DNA of 64,000 bases from assembly GCF_009711225.1 (NCBI RefSeq), contig NZ_WMIE01000001.1:1074155-1138154 (forward strand), in the 5' to 3' direction. Below are positions 1 to 8,864 of the stretch, in pieces. The notes beneath the pieces were generated by a model. That model saw nothing but the letters and a program-made list of their open reading frames with translations. It searched no databases and was not told the DNA's origin. This stretch comes from Paracoccus aestuariivivens. GTDB lineage: Bacteria; Pseudomonadota; Alphaproteobacteria; Rhodobacterales; Rhodobacteraceae. Position numbers and translations under genes: made by a program. Positions within the stretch are counted from its first letter, which is position 1; every line of letters starts with the position of its first letter.

Positions 1-1010
1 CGGCCCGCAAACGCGGTGGCCGCTTCTTCGCCGAGGGGCGGTTCCATCACCCGGACGGCAAGGCTCGGATGATCGCGGTGACGCCACGCGCGCCGCAACC
101 GACCAGCGCCGAGCATTCTTATCGGCTGAACACCGGCCGCGTCCGCGACCATTGGCACACGATGACGCGGACCGGAATATCCCCCCGCTTGTCACGCCAT
201 CTGGCCGAACCCTTCCTCGAGATACATCCCCGTGATGCCGAGACGTTGGGGCTGACAGCCGCAGGCCTTGCGCGGGTCAGCAACCCGCACGGAGCTTCGA
301 TCCTGCGGGTTCTGGTGACAGATCGTGTTGCGATGGGCCAACCATTCGCGCCGATCCATTGGACGGGCGAGACAGCACCCTCGGGCCGGATTGACGTCTT
401 GGTGCCTGCGGTGACGGATCCGGTCTCTGGGCAGCCCGCCTCGAAATCGGCGACGGTTGCAATCGCGCCCTTCCGCCCCGCCTGGTACGGCTATGCGATC
501 TCTGCCAAGGGAATTTCGCCCAGCTGCGAATATTGGGCTCGGGCGGCAATTCAGGGCGGATGGCAGGCCGAACTTGCCGGAGCGGAAGATCCCGAATGCT
601 GGATGAACTACGCCCGCCTTTTATTCGGGCTGGACGACGAGCCCCTGACCGTGCGCGACCGCGCCAAGGGACAGATCCGGCTGGCGTTTATCTCGGGCGG
701 GCGGTTGCAGGCGGCGCTGTTCATCGCGCGTGAGCCGGTCGGGCTATCGCGCAGCCATCTGGGGACTTTGCTTGGCGAAACCAACCCGACCGATGCCCTT
801 GCGGGGCGCCCCGGCTCGGATCGTCCCGATCAAGGCGCCTTGGTCTGCGCCTGCTTCAATGTCGGGGTGAACCTGATCCGCAGCACGATCAGCGAGAACC
901 GCCTGACCACCGTGGACGAGGTCGGAACCGCATTGCGGGCCGGAACCAATTGCGGCTCATGCCGCCCCGAGATCAAGGCACTTCTGGCCGGAGCCATACA
1001 TGGCAATTGA
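1..1010 (+). CDS. nasA: Assimilatory nitrate reductase catalytic subunit, C-terminal part (5' truncated by window edge)
   Basis: The reading frame is open from base 3, so this is the C-terminal third of a larger protein whose start lies outside the window. The visible part begins with the molybdopterin-dinucleotide-binding region typical of NasA-type enzymes (a GRFF..GRF..PDGKAR stretch, then HWHTMTRTG). It ends with a BFD-like [2Fe-2S] domain that has cysteines in CAC and CGSC arrangements around residues 258-300 of the 313-residue ATG frame. The family reduces nitrate to nitrite in the cytoplasm for assimilation. Paracoccus literature calls the equivalent gene nasC. A perfect hairpin follows the stop codon, so this is probably the last gene of its operon. 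Confidence 0.88.
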   Translation, partial: ARKRGGRFFAEGRFHHPDGKARMIAVTPRAPQPTSAEHSYRLNTGRVRDHWHTMTRTGISPRLSRHLAEPFLEIHPRDAETLGLTAAGLARVSNPHGASILRVLVTDRVAMGQPFAPIHWTGETAPSGRIDVLVPAVTDPVSGQPASKSATVAIAPFRPAWYGYAISAKGISPSCEYWARAAIQGGWQAELAGAEDPECWMNYARLLFGLDDEPLTVRDRAKGQIRLAFISGGRLQAALFIAREPVGLSRSHLGTLLGETNPTDALAGRPGSDRPDQGALVCACFNVGVNLIRSTISENRLTTVDEVGTALRAGTNCGSCRPEIKALLAGAIHGN

Positions 1011-1015
1011 ACCAA

Positions 1016-1040
1016 GCGGCACATCCGATGGATGTGCCGC
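1016..1040. terminator. Hairpin between convergent nasA and GntR genes
   Basis: Arms at 1016-1026 and 1030-1040 form a perfect 11-bp stem with a three-base loop. It starts six bases after the nitrate reductase stop and 18 bases before the stop of the convergent gene, so it could end transcription from both sides. There is no long T run on either strand, so full Rho-independence is uncertain. Confidence 0.65.
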
Positions 1041-1057
1041 GTAGACTAAGGCGCGGG

Positions 1058-1771
1058 TCAGACGAAGTAATCCTCGTGTTCCTTGCGATAGACATCGACC
1101 CAATCGGGTTCCTTGTGCAGATGGTCACGGATGGCAGCGACCGCAGCGTCCTCGTCACAATTGTTGATCGCTTCCAGTATCCGTTCATGCCCCGACAGGA
1201 TCGCTTGGATCTTGTCCTCGGCATGGGTCTGAAGCCGCCTCACCCGATCGAAATGTCCCGAGCGTGACCGGATCAGGGTATGCAATTCGTCCTGCTTCAA
1301 GCCTCCGAACAGGACGCCGTGGAAGTATTCGTCCATCTCTTGGAAAAGCTGTAGCTGGCTGCGATCTCCGGCAAGACTGCGCTGCAACTCGATCACGGCA
1401 CGGCCATATTCCACCACTTCGGGGGCGCCCTGACGGGCCAACCGCCGCACGACCTCTGTTTCAAGCGCGAGGCGCAGGAACTGGGCCTCCTGCACGCGGG
1501 TGGTGTTGATGCGCGTGACCAAAGTCCGCGACTGCGGGAAAATATCGACCAAGCCGTCCTGTTCGAGACGCTGCAAGGCATCGCGCAGCGGCGTCTGGCT
1601 GACCTCGTAATGCTGGGCCAGCTCGGATCGCAACAGGTTCGCGCCCGGCGGCAGATCCAGCGACAGGATACGCTGCCTCAGATCATCATAGATTCGGACC
1701 GCGGCCGAGCGCGCCTGATACCGGATATTGTGGCGCGCCAGTTCGACCGCTGCCTTGACGGACAAATTCAT
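1058..1771 (-). CDS. GntR-family transcriptional regulator, FCD (FadR-like) subfamily
   Basis: The protein has 237 residues: an N-terminal winged helix-turn-helix (about 20-90, with the GntR pattern AVRIYDDLRQRILSLDLPPG and ELAQHYEVSQTPLRDALQRL) and an all-helical FCD ligand-binding domain (about 95-230). FCD regulators usually repress catabolic genes and respond to small acids. The start at 1771 has a strong GGAGAGGA ribosome site. The gene is divergent from the ThDP enzyme at 1970, so that enzyme is the likely target. The ligand cannot be read from the sequence. A large imperfect inverted repeat lies just upstream. Confidence 0.88.
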   Translation of the reverse strand: MNLSVKAAVELARHNIRYQARSAAVRIYDDLRQRILSLDLPPGANLLRSELAQHYEVSQTPLRDALQRLEQDGLVDIFPQSRTLVTRINTTRVQEAQFLRLALETEVVRRLARQGAPEVVEYGRAVIELQRSLAGDRSQLQLFQEMDEYFHGVLFGGLKQDELHTLIRSRSGHFDRVRRLQTHAEDKIQAILSGHERILEAINNCDEDAAVAAIRDHLHKEPDWVDVYRKEHEDYFV

Positions 1772-1787
1772 TCCTCTCCCCCCTCAG

Positions 1788-1831
1788 TGCAGCATCGATA
1801 CGCCAAGGCGTGTCGTGCTGCATCACAGCAC
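1788..1831. promoter_or_regulatory. Overlapping inverted repeats upstream of the GntR gene
   Basis: TGCAGCA at 1788-1794 pairs with TGCTGCA at 1816-1822, and the pairing continues inwards with one bulge and one mismatch to a two-base centre. A second repeat, GTGCTG at 1815-1820 with CAGCAC at 1826-1831, shares bases with the first, so the two folds exclude each other. Its place 17 bp upstream of the regulator start suggests an autoregulatory operator or a leader structure. The function is inferred. Confidence 0.4.
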
Positions 1832-1969
1832 AATACATCCCAAGGAGCGGTTGAAAACTAAAATACCAGCTTTCCGCCCAGAGTGGTTGCGAGATGTGAC
1901 ATGTCTCGACATTGCCGTTTGATTGCGACCAAATTGGCGCCGGTCTGCATTACCCGAAGGGAGAGGAAC

Positions 1970-3640
1970 ATGACCCAGCACATCCGAAACGCGCGCAGCG
2001 GAGGACAGGTTCTGGTCGATCAGCTTCTGATCCACGGGGCCGACTGCGCCTATTGCGTTCCGGGCGAGAGCTATCTTGAGATTCTGGATGCAGCCTATGA
2101 CGTCCGCGACCGGTTCACCTTGTACAATGCCCGCCACGAGGCCGGAGCCGCCAATATGGCCGAGGCTTATGGCAAGCTGACCGGTCGCCCCGGCATTTGC
2201 ATGGTGACGCGCGGTCCCGGCGCATGTCACGCGGCCATTGGGATCCATATCGCCTATCAGGATTCGACCCCGATGATCCTGCTGATCGGTCAGGTCGGGC
2301 GCGGCACCGTCGACCGTGAAAGCTTTCAGGAAATCGACTACCGCCAGATGTTTGCTCCGGTCGCGAAATGGGCCGCGCAGATTGACGATGCGGCTCGGAT
2401 TCCGGAATATATCGCGCGGGCGTTTCGGGTCGCGACTTCCGGTCGCCCCGGACCCGTCGTCCTTGCCCTGCCCGAAGACATGCTGACCGACATGGTCGAG
2501 GTTGCCGATGCGCTCGCCTTCGTGCCAACGGTCCCGCAATTCGATCCCGCGCAAATCCTGCGGATCGCGGATGTGATGAAGGGGGCAAGTCGCCCGCTGG
2601 TCCTGTTGGGAGGTTCCGGCTGGACCGACGCGGGTGCCAAAGCGATCGAACGCTTCGCACAGAAGAACGATCTGCCGGTCGCCACCTCTTTCCGTCGGCA
2701 GGATGCAATCGACAATGCGTCGGATTGCTATGTCGGTGATTTCGGAACCGGCGTTGCTCCCAGTCTGGTCAAGCGCTTGGCCGAGGCCGACGCCTTGCTG
2801 GTCATCGGCGCAAGGCTGGGCGAGATCACGACACGCAACTATTCCTCGTTGAATGTGCCGGATACCGGAAAAGCCCTGATCCACATCCATGTCGATCCCG
2901 ACGAGATAGGTCGCGTCTACAGTCCGACGTTGGGTATTGCCGCCGATCCCGTCGCCACCGCCCTTGCGCTTGAGAATGCGGATTTGGGCGTGTCGGGTCA
3001 TAGCGGCTGGCGCATGGCGTTGCGGGAGGAATATCTGGCGGATGCCGAGCCGCCGCCGCACGATTTCCCGCTGGATATGGGCCTTGCCATGAAGGAATTG
3101 CGCGACATCCTTCCTGCCGATGCGGTCATCACGCTGGATGCGGGCAATCATACCGGCTGGCCGCAACGCTTCCTGCGCTTCGCCCGACCGGGGCGGCAGA
3201 TCGGCTCGACCTGCGGAGCGATGGGGTATTCGGTTCCTGCAGCCGTGGCGGCATCGCTGCTAGATCCCGCGCGACAGGTGATTTCCTTTGTCGGCGATGG
3301 CGGTTTCATGATGAGCGGAGCCGAGATCGCCACCGCCGTCCAGCATGGCGGGCGGCCCATCGTGCTGGTTTTCAACAACGGAACCTATGGGACCATCCGG
3401 ATGCATCAGGAACGCGAGCATCCCCGGCGGGTTTCTGGCACGGACATCACCAATCCCGATTTCGGAGCCTTGGCGCAAGGTCTGGGCTCGGGGTTCGCGC
3501 GCGTGACCCGAACCGAGCAATTCCTGCCTGCGATCAAGGCGGCTTTCGCGTCCGACCGCCCGACTGTCATTGAACTGGTCACCGATCCCGAGCAGATCTC
3601 GACCCGGACGACCATCGCGAAACTGCGCGGTCAACGATAG
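1970..3640 (+). CDS. Thiamine diphosphate-dependent enzyme of the acetolactate synthase/decarboxylase superfamily
   Basis: The protein has 556 residues and the three-domain ThDP fold: an N-terminal pyrimidine-binding domain with the catalytic glutamate (E57 in NARHEAGAANMAEAYGK), a central nucleotide-binding-like domain (about 200-330) and a C-terminal pyrophosphate domain with GDGGFMMSGAE and VFNN. The ATG at 1970 is chosen because GGGAGAGGA sits just before it, although the frame is open further upstream. No IlvN-type small subunit is nearby, and the divergent FCD regulator suggests a catabolic rather than a biosynthetic role. It could decarboxylate or ligate a 2-oxo acid. The substrate cannot be assigned. 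Confidence 0.85.
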   Translation: MTQHIRNARSGGQVLVDQLLIHGADCAYCVPGESYLEILDAAYDVRDRFTLYNARHEAGAANMAEAYGKLTGRPGICMVTRGPGACHAAIGIHIAYQDSTPMILLIGQVGRGTVDRESFQEIDYRQMFAPVAKWAAQIDDAARIPEYIARAFRVATSGRPGPVVLALPEDMLTDMVEVADALAFVPTVPQFDPAQILRIADVMKGASRPLVLLGGSGWTDAGAKAIERFAQKNDLPVATSFRRQDAIDNASDCYVGDFGTGVAPSLVKRLAEADALLVIGARLGEITTRNYSSLNVPDTGKALIHIHVDPDEIGRVYSPTLGIAADPVATALALENADLGVSGHSGWRMALREEYLADAEPPPHDFPLDMGLAMKELRDILPADAVITLDAGNHTGWPQRFLRFARPGRQIGSTCGAMGYSVPAAVAASLLDPARQVISFVGDGGFMMSGAEIATAVQHGGRPIVLVFNNGTYGTIRMHQEREHPRRVSGTDITNPDFGALAQGLGSGFARVTRTEQFLPAIKAAFASDRPTVIELVTDPEQISTRTTIAKLRGQR

Positions 3641-3650
3641 GCCGGAAACG

Positions 3651-3677
3651 GAAAGGCCCGGAGTTTCCGGGCCTTTC
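3651..3677. terminator. Bidirectional terminator between the ThDP enzyme and hmuR
   Basis: The two 12-base arms, starting GAAAGGCCCGGA at 3651, are exact reverse complements around a three-base loop. The hairpin lies between two convergent genes, 10 bases after one stop and 10 bases before the other. A T-rich tract (TTTTCTT) follows shortly on the plus strand. Confidence 0.85.
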
Positions 3678-3687
3678 GCAGGTTTTC

Positions 3688-5736
3688 TTAGAAACTGCGC
3701 GACAGCGACAGCTTGAAGTTGCGACCCGGTGCAGGGCCACCCAGCCAGCTTGCGGGGGTGTAGTCGGTATCGGTGACGTTATCGACGCCCATATGGACCT
3801 CGATCCCCTCGGCCATGCCCGATTGCGGTGACCACGAGGCGAAGATGTCATGCACCCCGTAACCGGCGCGATGCTCGCCCGTCGGTTTGTCGCGACCGGC
3901 CGCCAGCGTGCTGCGCGCGCCAAGACGCCATGCGTCATTGGCATTCCAGACGGCTTGCAGCATCAGGCGGTTGTTTTGCAGCGTGTCCAGATCGACATCG
4001 TCCTGATCGACGCCTTCGGTCACGGTAATGGCCGCGCCGAGTTCCCAAGCGTTCACCACGTAATTGGCCTCTAGCTCGCCACCCTTCAGATAGGCACGTT
4101 CGACATTGGTGTAATAGGCCGTCGGGCCGGCTCCGGCGCGGATGATCATGTCGTCGATGTGGTTACGATACAGCGTCAGTTTCAGCGCCGCCTCATCGCC
4201 GTCAGCCAGAACCGAACTGGCGTGATACGACGTGCCGATCTCGAGGTTCTTGCCCTTTTCGTCCTTGAGGTTCGGGTTGGGCGCTGTGACCATCGAGCCG
4301 TCATACAACTCGTCGACGGTCGGAATGCGGTTCACGAATGCGACTGAGCCGAAGACCGACCATGCATCGGTCAGGCTGTAGATCGCGGCGACCTGCGGCT
4401 CGATGGCCTCGAAGCTGCGGTCCTCGGCATCGAAACTGACACTGTCTTTCGGCTCGGTGCGCTGTTTTTCGTAACGCAGACCGGAATTCACCGTCAGCTT
4501 GTCCCATGTGACTTCGGACAGGGCGTAGACCGACCAGCCACGGGTAAAGCCCTCGGGGTGGGACGAGGACGGCACGCGCGACGAGCGGTCCTGCTTCCAG
4601 ACTTCGGCCCCTGTTGTCAGGAAATGCTGATAGGCGTCGCCCGACAGATCCGCGATGTTGTTGACCTTGAATTTCCACAAACGGTAGTCGCGACGGCCAA
4701 GGAACGAGTCCAAGATCGGCTCGGACGGGTTGTCGCCCTGCTCGACGTTTTTCATCGTGCTGGTATAGGACAGCGTCGCCGTCAGATCGACATAACGGTT
4801 ATCCGCAGGTTTCCAGCCCCAGACCATGCGTGCAGTCTGGTCACGGGTCGTGATGTCACCGACGCCCCAAGAGAAGCCCGGATAATACAGGTCTTTCTGC
4901 GCACCATGCATCTGGTCGAAGTCCTGATTGTCACCCTTGGCTTCCAGATGCTGGTACGAGAAGGCAACATATTGATCTCCGAAGGTCTTCTTCGCCTTCA
5001 GCAGCAAGTTCGGCGTGTTCGATTCCGACCGGATCGTCGTATTGCCGTCCGCGTCCTTGGTGTCACCCAGCTTGCGCCAGGCGAATGCGGCGACGCCCTC
5101 GAAATCCTCGGTCGGGCGCCAGCCCAAGGCTAGGCTGCCCAGAACGCTGTCGGGGTTTGACGAATAGCCAAGTTTGGCGCGGCCACCAAAGGTCTTGCCC
5201 TCGGCGATCAGATCCGAGGCCTCGATTGTTTCCATCGCGATCACGCCGCCAAGCGCACCCGCGCCGTAAAGCGTCGAGGAACCCGGACCGCGCAGAACTT
5301 CGACCTGACGCAGGAAGTCCGGTTCAACGAACAGCGCACCTTGCCGGTAGGATTCGTAGTATTTCTCTTCGCCGTCGATCAACTGCACGATGCCCGCTTC
5401 GCCGCCAGCCATACCATTCGCGCCGAAACCGCGGATGTTGAAGCCCTGACCGAAGAAGCTGCCCGAGCCGGTGCCCGCAACCCCCGGGACCGTGTCCAGA
5501 ACTTCGCCGATGTGAACGGGGGCAATGTCGTCCAGTTCCTGCTCGCCAACGACCGTCACCGATTGCGGAACCGAGGAGGCAACCTTGGGCTTACCGGCGC
5601 GCAGCACAATCGGGTCCAGCATGAAATTGCGTTCGGCCGTTTCGGCCTCTTGCGAGATTGCAGGCGCAGCAAATGCGATTGTGGTGAGGCAGGTCGAGCC
5701 GGCAAGCAGCGCGACATAAATCGTATGTCGTGGCAT
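3688..5736 (-). CDS. hmuR: TonB-dependent haem/haemoglobin outer-membrane receptor
   Basis: The protein has 682 residues with a signal peptide ending near AISQEA. A plug domain follows (about 45-170, with VTVVGEQELDDI, VLRGPGSSTLYGAGALGGVI), then a 22-strand barrel ending in the aromatic residue of LSRSF. It brings haem across the outer membrane using TonB energy. Assignment to haem rests on the divergent hmuSTUV operon next door. The HmuR-type conserved histidine pair could not be checked without an alignment. The 148-bp divergent gap holds a near-palindrome that may be the iron-responsive site. Confidence 0.88.
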   Translation of the reverse strand: MPRHTIYVALLAGSTCLTTIAFAAPAISQEAETAERNFMLDPIVLRAGKPKVASSVPQSVTVVGEQELDDIAPVHIGEVLDTVPGVAGTGSGSFFGQGFNIRGFGANGMAGGEAGIVQLIDGEEKYYESYRQGALFVEPDFLRQVEVLRGPGSSTLYGAGALGGVIAMETIEASDLIAEGKTFGGRAKLGYSSNPDSVLGSLALGWRPTEDFEGVAAFAWRKLGDTKDADGNTTIRSESNTPNLLLKAKKTFGDQYVAFSYQHLEAKGDNQDFDQMHGAQKDLYYPGFSWGVGDITTRDQTARMVWGWKPADNRYVDLTATLSYTSTMKNVEQGDNPSEPILDSFLGRRDYRLWKFKVNNIADLSGDAYQHFLTTGAEVWKQDRSSRVPSSSHPEGFTRGWSVYALSEVTWDKLTVNSGLRYEKQRTEPKDSVSFDAEDRSFEAIEPQVAAIYSLTDAWSVFGSVAFVNRIPTVDELYDGSMVTAPNPNLKDEKGKNLEIGTSYHASSVLADGDEAALKLTLYRNHIDDMIIRAGAGPTAYYTNVERAYLKGGELEANYVVNAWELGAAITVTEGVDQDDVDLDTLQNNRLMLQAVWNANDAWRLGARSTLAAGRDKPTGEHRAGYGVHDIFASWSPQSGMAEGIEVHMGVDNVTDTDYTPASWLGGPAPGRNFKLSLSRSF

Positions 5737-5803
5737 AATGTCCCCGTGGTCATTTTGATGATTTCTTGCTGGCTTATTGGCTCGCGTCTTGCGCCCCGCT
5801 AAA

Positions 5804-5817
5804 TTTTCCTAGTAAAA
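5804..5817. promoter_or_regulatory. Near-palindrome in the hmuR-hmuS divergent promoter region
   Basis: TTTTCCTAGTAAAA is symmetrical around CTAG apart from one mismatched pair. It lies 68 bp upstream of each start codon, midway between the two genes. It differs from the Irr consensus and from the classical Fur box, so assigning it to an iron regulator is inference from position. Confidence 0.35.
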
Positions 5818-5884
5818 CTGTCAATGACTCATTTGCTCCGGCGTCCGGGGTGTAACTTCAAGATAACAAAGCAAAAGGCTGACA

Positions 5885-6925
5885 ATGACCCAGCACTCTC
5901 CCTCAGACCTGCGCCGTCTTCAGGCCGAGGAAACCGGTCGTCCCGTGGATCTGGCAGCGAAGCTGGGTGTCGCCGAAGGCGCGCTGGTTGCAGCGCAGGT
6001 CGGGCATGGCGCGATCCGGATCGATCCGACGCTGGGGCGCCTTTTCCCCGCGATCCAAGCCTTGGGCGATGTGATGGCCCTGACGCGCAACCGTTCTTGC
6101 GTGATCGAGAAAATCGGAACCTACAACAACTTCCACGACGGCGATCATGCGTCGATGACGCTGGACCCCGAGATCGACATGCGGATGTTCCCGCGCCACT
6201 GGGTCCATGCCTTTGCCGTTGAAAAGGCGACAGACGCAGGCATTCGCCGCTCGGTTCAGGTCTTCGATGCGGCGGGCGATGCTGTCCACAAGGTCCACCT
6301 GCGTGACAGCTCGGATCTGGCGGCATGGGATGCACTCAAACGCGATCTGGTGGCCGAGGACCAGTCGGACAGCGTCGAATTCGGCCCGCGCGCGCCGGTC
6401 GAGCCTGCCAGGGCTTCGGCGGACCGCGCCGACGCGCTGCGTCGCGAATGGGACGACATGACCGACACGCATCAGTTCAACACGCTGATTCACCGTCAGA
6501 AAATGAACCGCCTAGGTGCTTATCGCATCGCGGGCGCTCCCTATGTGCTGCCTTTGGCAATCGACGCCGTCCCTGCCCTGCTGGAACGCGTTCAGGCCGA
6601 TAGCGTCGGCATCATGTTCTTTGTCGGCAACATGGGCTGCATCGAGATCCATTCCGGCAAGATCGAAACGCTGAAACCCATGGGGCCTTGGCTGAACGTG
6701 CTTGACGAGCGCTTCAACCTGCATCTGCGTGCAGATCACGTCGCCGAAGTCTGGGCGGTTCACAAACCGACCAAGCGCGGTCCGGCAATCTCGGTCGAGG
6801 CATTCGACGCCGAGGGGGCGCTGATCTTCCAATGCTTCGGATTGCGCCCCGAAAAAGGTGGCGATGCCGAGCAATGGGCCAAGCTGGTCGCGGGCCTGCC
6901 CATGCTGACCGAGGCCGTGGCATGA
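5885..6925 (+). CDS. hmuS: Hemin-degrading / haem-trafficking factor HmuS
   Basis: The protein has 346 residues, the usual HmuS/HemS length. It is built of two related halves, each with the family pattern seen in MFVGNMGCIEIHSGKI and LNVLDERFNLHLRADHVAEVWAVHKPT. The family binds haem in the cytoplasm after import and either degrades it or passes it on. The ATG at 5885 has AAGG seven bases upstream. The stop overlaps the hmuT start by four bases (ATGA), which shows tight operon coupling. It is divergent from hmuR and should be induced with it under iron limitation. Confidence 0.93.
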   Translation: MTQHSPSDLRRLQAEETGRPVDLAAKLGVAEGALVAAQVGHGAIRIDPTLGRLFPAIQALGDVMALTRNRSCVIEKIGTYNNFHDGDHASMTLDPEIDMRMFPRHWVHAFAVEKATDAGIRRSVQVFDAAGDAVHKVHLRDSSDLAAWDALKRDLVAEDQSDSVEFGPRAPVEPARASADRADALRREWDDMTDTHQFNTLIHRQKMNRLGAYRIAGAPYVLPLAIDAVPALLERVQADSVGIMFFVGNMGCIEIHSGKIETLKPMGPWLNVLDERFNLHLRADHVAEVWAVHKPTKRGPAISVEAFDAEGALIFQCFGLRPEKGGDAEQWAKLVAGLPMLTEAVA

Positions 6926-7794
6926 AAGCCCTAGCACTGGCGCTGCTGCTGGCAGCGCCTGCCCATGCCGAAAGCTTTCCCGAGGCCAAGCGCATTCTGT
7001 CCATCGGCGGCTCGGTGACGGAAACGATCTATGCCCTTGGCGAGCAATCGCGGCTCATAGGGCGGGATACCACGTCGAACTGGCCGCCCGAAGCCACCGC
7101 CCTGACCGATGTCGGTTATATGCGGGCGCTTTCCCCCGAGGGCGTGCTGTCGGTCTCGCCCGATCTGATCCTTGCCGAGCAAGGCGCAGGCCCGCCCGAG
7201 GCAGTCTCGGTGCTGCAATCGGCCAACATCCCCTATGTCTCTGTCGCCGAGCAGTTCGATGCGGCAGGTGTTCTGATCAAGGTCGGCGAAGTCGCCGAAG
7301 CTTTGGGCGTTCCGGAAAAAGGCAAGGCGCTAAGCGAAAAGCTGGCCGCCGATCTGGCGGATGCCGAAGCGCGTGCAAAGACGGTCGGAGAGCCGAAAAA
7401 GGTGCTGTTCATCCTGTCGCTGCAGGGTGGCCGTGTTATGGCCGGTGGCGAGGGTACGTCCGCGAACGGGATCATCAAGCTGGCCGGAGCCGAAAACGCG
7501 TTGACCGGCATTCAGGGCTACAAACCCGTGACGGATGAAGCCGTGATCAAGGCCGCGCCCGACGTCATTTTGATGATGCAGCGCGGCAATGCGGAAGCCG
7601 ATGCGACCGCGAATGGCGGGAACAGCCTTGATGCCGCAAAGCAATCGGCGTTGGCAATGCCCGCGATTGCCCAGACTCCGGCCGGTCAAAGCGGCAATAT
7701 TGTCATCATGGACGGGTTGAAACTGCTCGGCTTCGGCCCCCGCACCGGAGAAGCGGCGGTCGAGCTGCACGATCTGGTCTACGGAGCGAAGTGA
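6922..7794 (+). CDS. hmuT: Haem ABC transporter periplasmic binding protein
   Basis: The protein has 290 residues with a short cleavable signal peptide (MKALALALLLAAPAHA). The type III periplasmic binding fold starts at KRILSIGGSVTETIYALGE. A tyrosine in VGYMRALSPEG occupies the region where HmuT proteins bind haem iron. The start at 6922 overlaps the hmuS stop as ATGA. An upstream in-frame codon at 6832 would place the signal peptide internally and was rejected. It delivers periplasmic haem to HmuUV. Confidence 0.93.
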   Translation: MKALALALLLAAPAHAESFPEAKRILSIGGSVTETIYALGEQSRLIGRDTTSNWPPEATALTDVGYMRALSPEGVLSVSPDLILAEQGAGPPEAVSVLQSANIPYVSVAEQFDAAGVLIKVGEVAEALGVPEKGKALSEKLAADLADAEARAKTVGEPKKVLFILSLQGGRVMAGGEGTSANGIIKLAGAENALTGIQGYKPVTDEAVIKAAPDVILMMQRGNAEADATANGGNSLDAAKQSALAMPAIAQTPAGQSGNIVIMDGLKLLGFGPRTGEAAVELHDLVYGAK

Positions 7795-8864
7795 TGGTCG
7801 CGGTCAGCCCCGAAATTTCCCGAATTGCCGGTGATCGTAGTCATCGCGCGCGGCTGACCAGTTGGATTTTGGTCGTCGCGCTGCTGGTGACTGCAATAAT
7901 GTCATTGGGCTGGGGGGCATCGGGCACGTCGCTGACGCGGGCGATCTCGGATCTGCTGGCGGGGCGGGAACTGGCGGTGCAGGATCGGGTCGTTTTGCTT
8001 GATATCCGCCTGCCCCGTGTCCTGATGGGCGTCTGCGTCGGGGCGGCCTTGGCCGTCTCGGGCGCGTTGATGCAGGGATTGTTCCGCAACCCCCTTGCCG
8101 ATCCGGGGATCGTCGGTGTCAGTTCCGGTGCGTCACTGGGCGCGATCCTTGCGATTGTTCTGGGAACGGCGCTGCCTGCGGCAATCGCGGGAATCTTCGG
8201 CTGGTATCTGGTGCCGGTCGCGGCGTTCATCGGCAGCTGGGTCACTACGATGACCCTATATCGCGTCGCCACGCGAAAGGGGCGAACCTCGGTCGCGACC
8301 ATGCTGCTGGCCGGCATTGCACTTGGGGCTATCCTTAGCGCAATCGCGGGACTGGTGATCCTGCGCGCGAATGACAGCCAGTTGCGCGACCTGACCTTCT
8401 GGGGGCTGGGATCTCTGGCCGGAGCCAACTGGCCCAAGCTGATGGCCGCTGGCCCGATCATGTTGCTGGCGGTCGTGACCTCTCCGGCATTGGCGCGTGG
8501 ATTGAACGCTTTGGCGTTAGGAGAAGCCGCAGCCGGTCACGTCGGCATCCGCGTCCAGCGCGTCAAGAACCGCGCCATCCTGACCGTCGCGGCAGCGACC
8601 GGCGCCGCTGTCGCCGTATCGGGCGGGATCGGCTTTGTCGGCATCGTCGTTCCGCATCTGCTGCGACTGGCAAGCGGACCGGACCATCGCTGGCTTCTGG
8701 TCAATTCGGGACTTCTGGGCGCGACGATGCTGCTTTGGGCCGACATGGCCAGCCGCACCCTGATAGCACCCGCCGAACTGCCCATCGGGATCGTCACGGC
8801 CATGATCGGCGGACCGTTCTTCCTGTGGATTTTGCTACGCAATCGCGGAGTTCTCGACCTATGA
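7794..8864 (+). CDS. hmuU: Haem ABC transporter permease
   Basis: The protein has 356 residues of the FecCD/BtuC permease family, with about nine to ten hydrophobic helices and typical motifs (RLPRVLMGVCVGAALAVSGALMQ, RNPLADPGIVGVSSGA, GGIGFVGIVVPHLLR). It forms the inner-membrane channel for haem as a dimer with HmuV. The ATG at 7794 shares a base with the hmuT stop (TGATG) and has GGAG seven bases upstream. A GTG at 7791 in the same frame is the alternative start. Confidence 0.93.
   Translation: MVAVSPEISRIAGDRSHRARLTSWILVVALLVTAIMSLGWGASGTSLTRAISDLLAGRELAVQDRVVLLDIRLPRVLMGVCVGAALAVSGALMQGLFRNPLADPGIVGVSSGASLGAILAIVLGTALPAAIAGIFGWYLVPVAAFIGSWVTTMTLYRVATRKGRTSVATMLLAGIALGAILSAIAGLVILRANDSQLRDLTFWGLGSLAGANWPKLMAAGPIMLLAVVTSPALARGLNALALGEAAAGHVGIRVQRVKNRAILTVAAATGAAVAVSGGIGFVGIVVPHLLRLASGPDHRWLLVNSGLLGATMLLWADMASRTLIAPAELPIGIVTAMIGGPFFLWILLRNRGVLDL

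Noticed and set aside
1823..3166. A 447-codon minus-strand frame opposite the ThDP enzyme
   Set aside because: It lies inside a gene with clear motifs, has no ribosome site and no family pattern.
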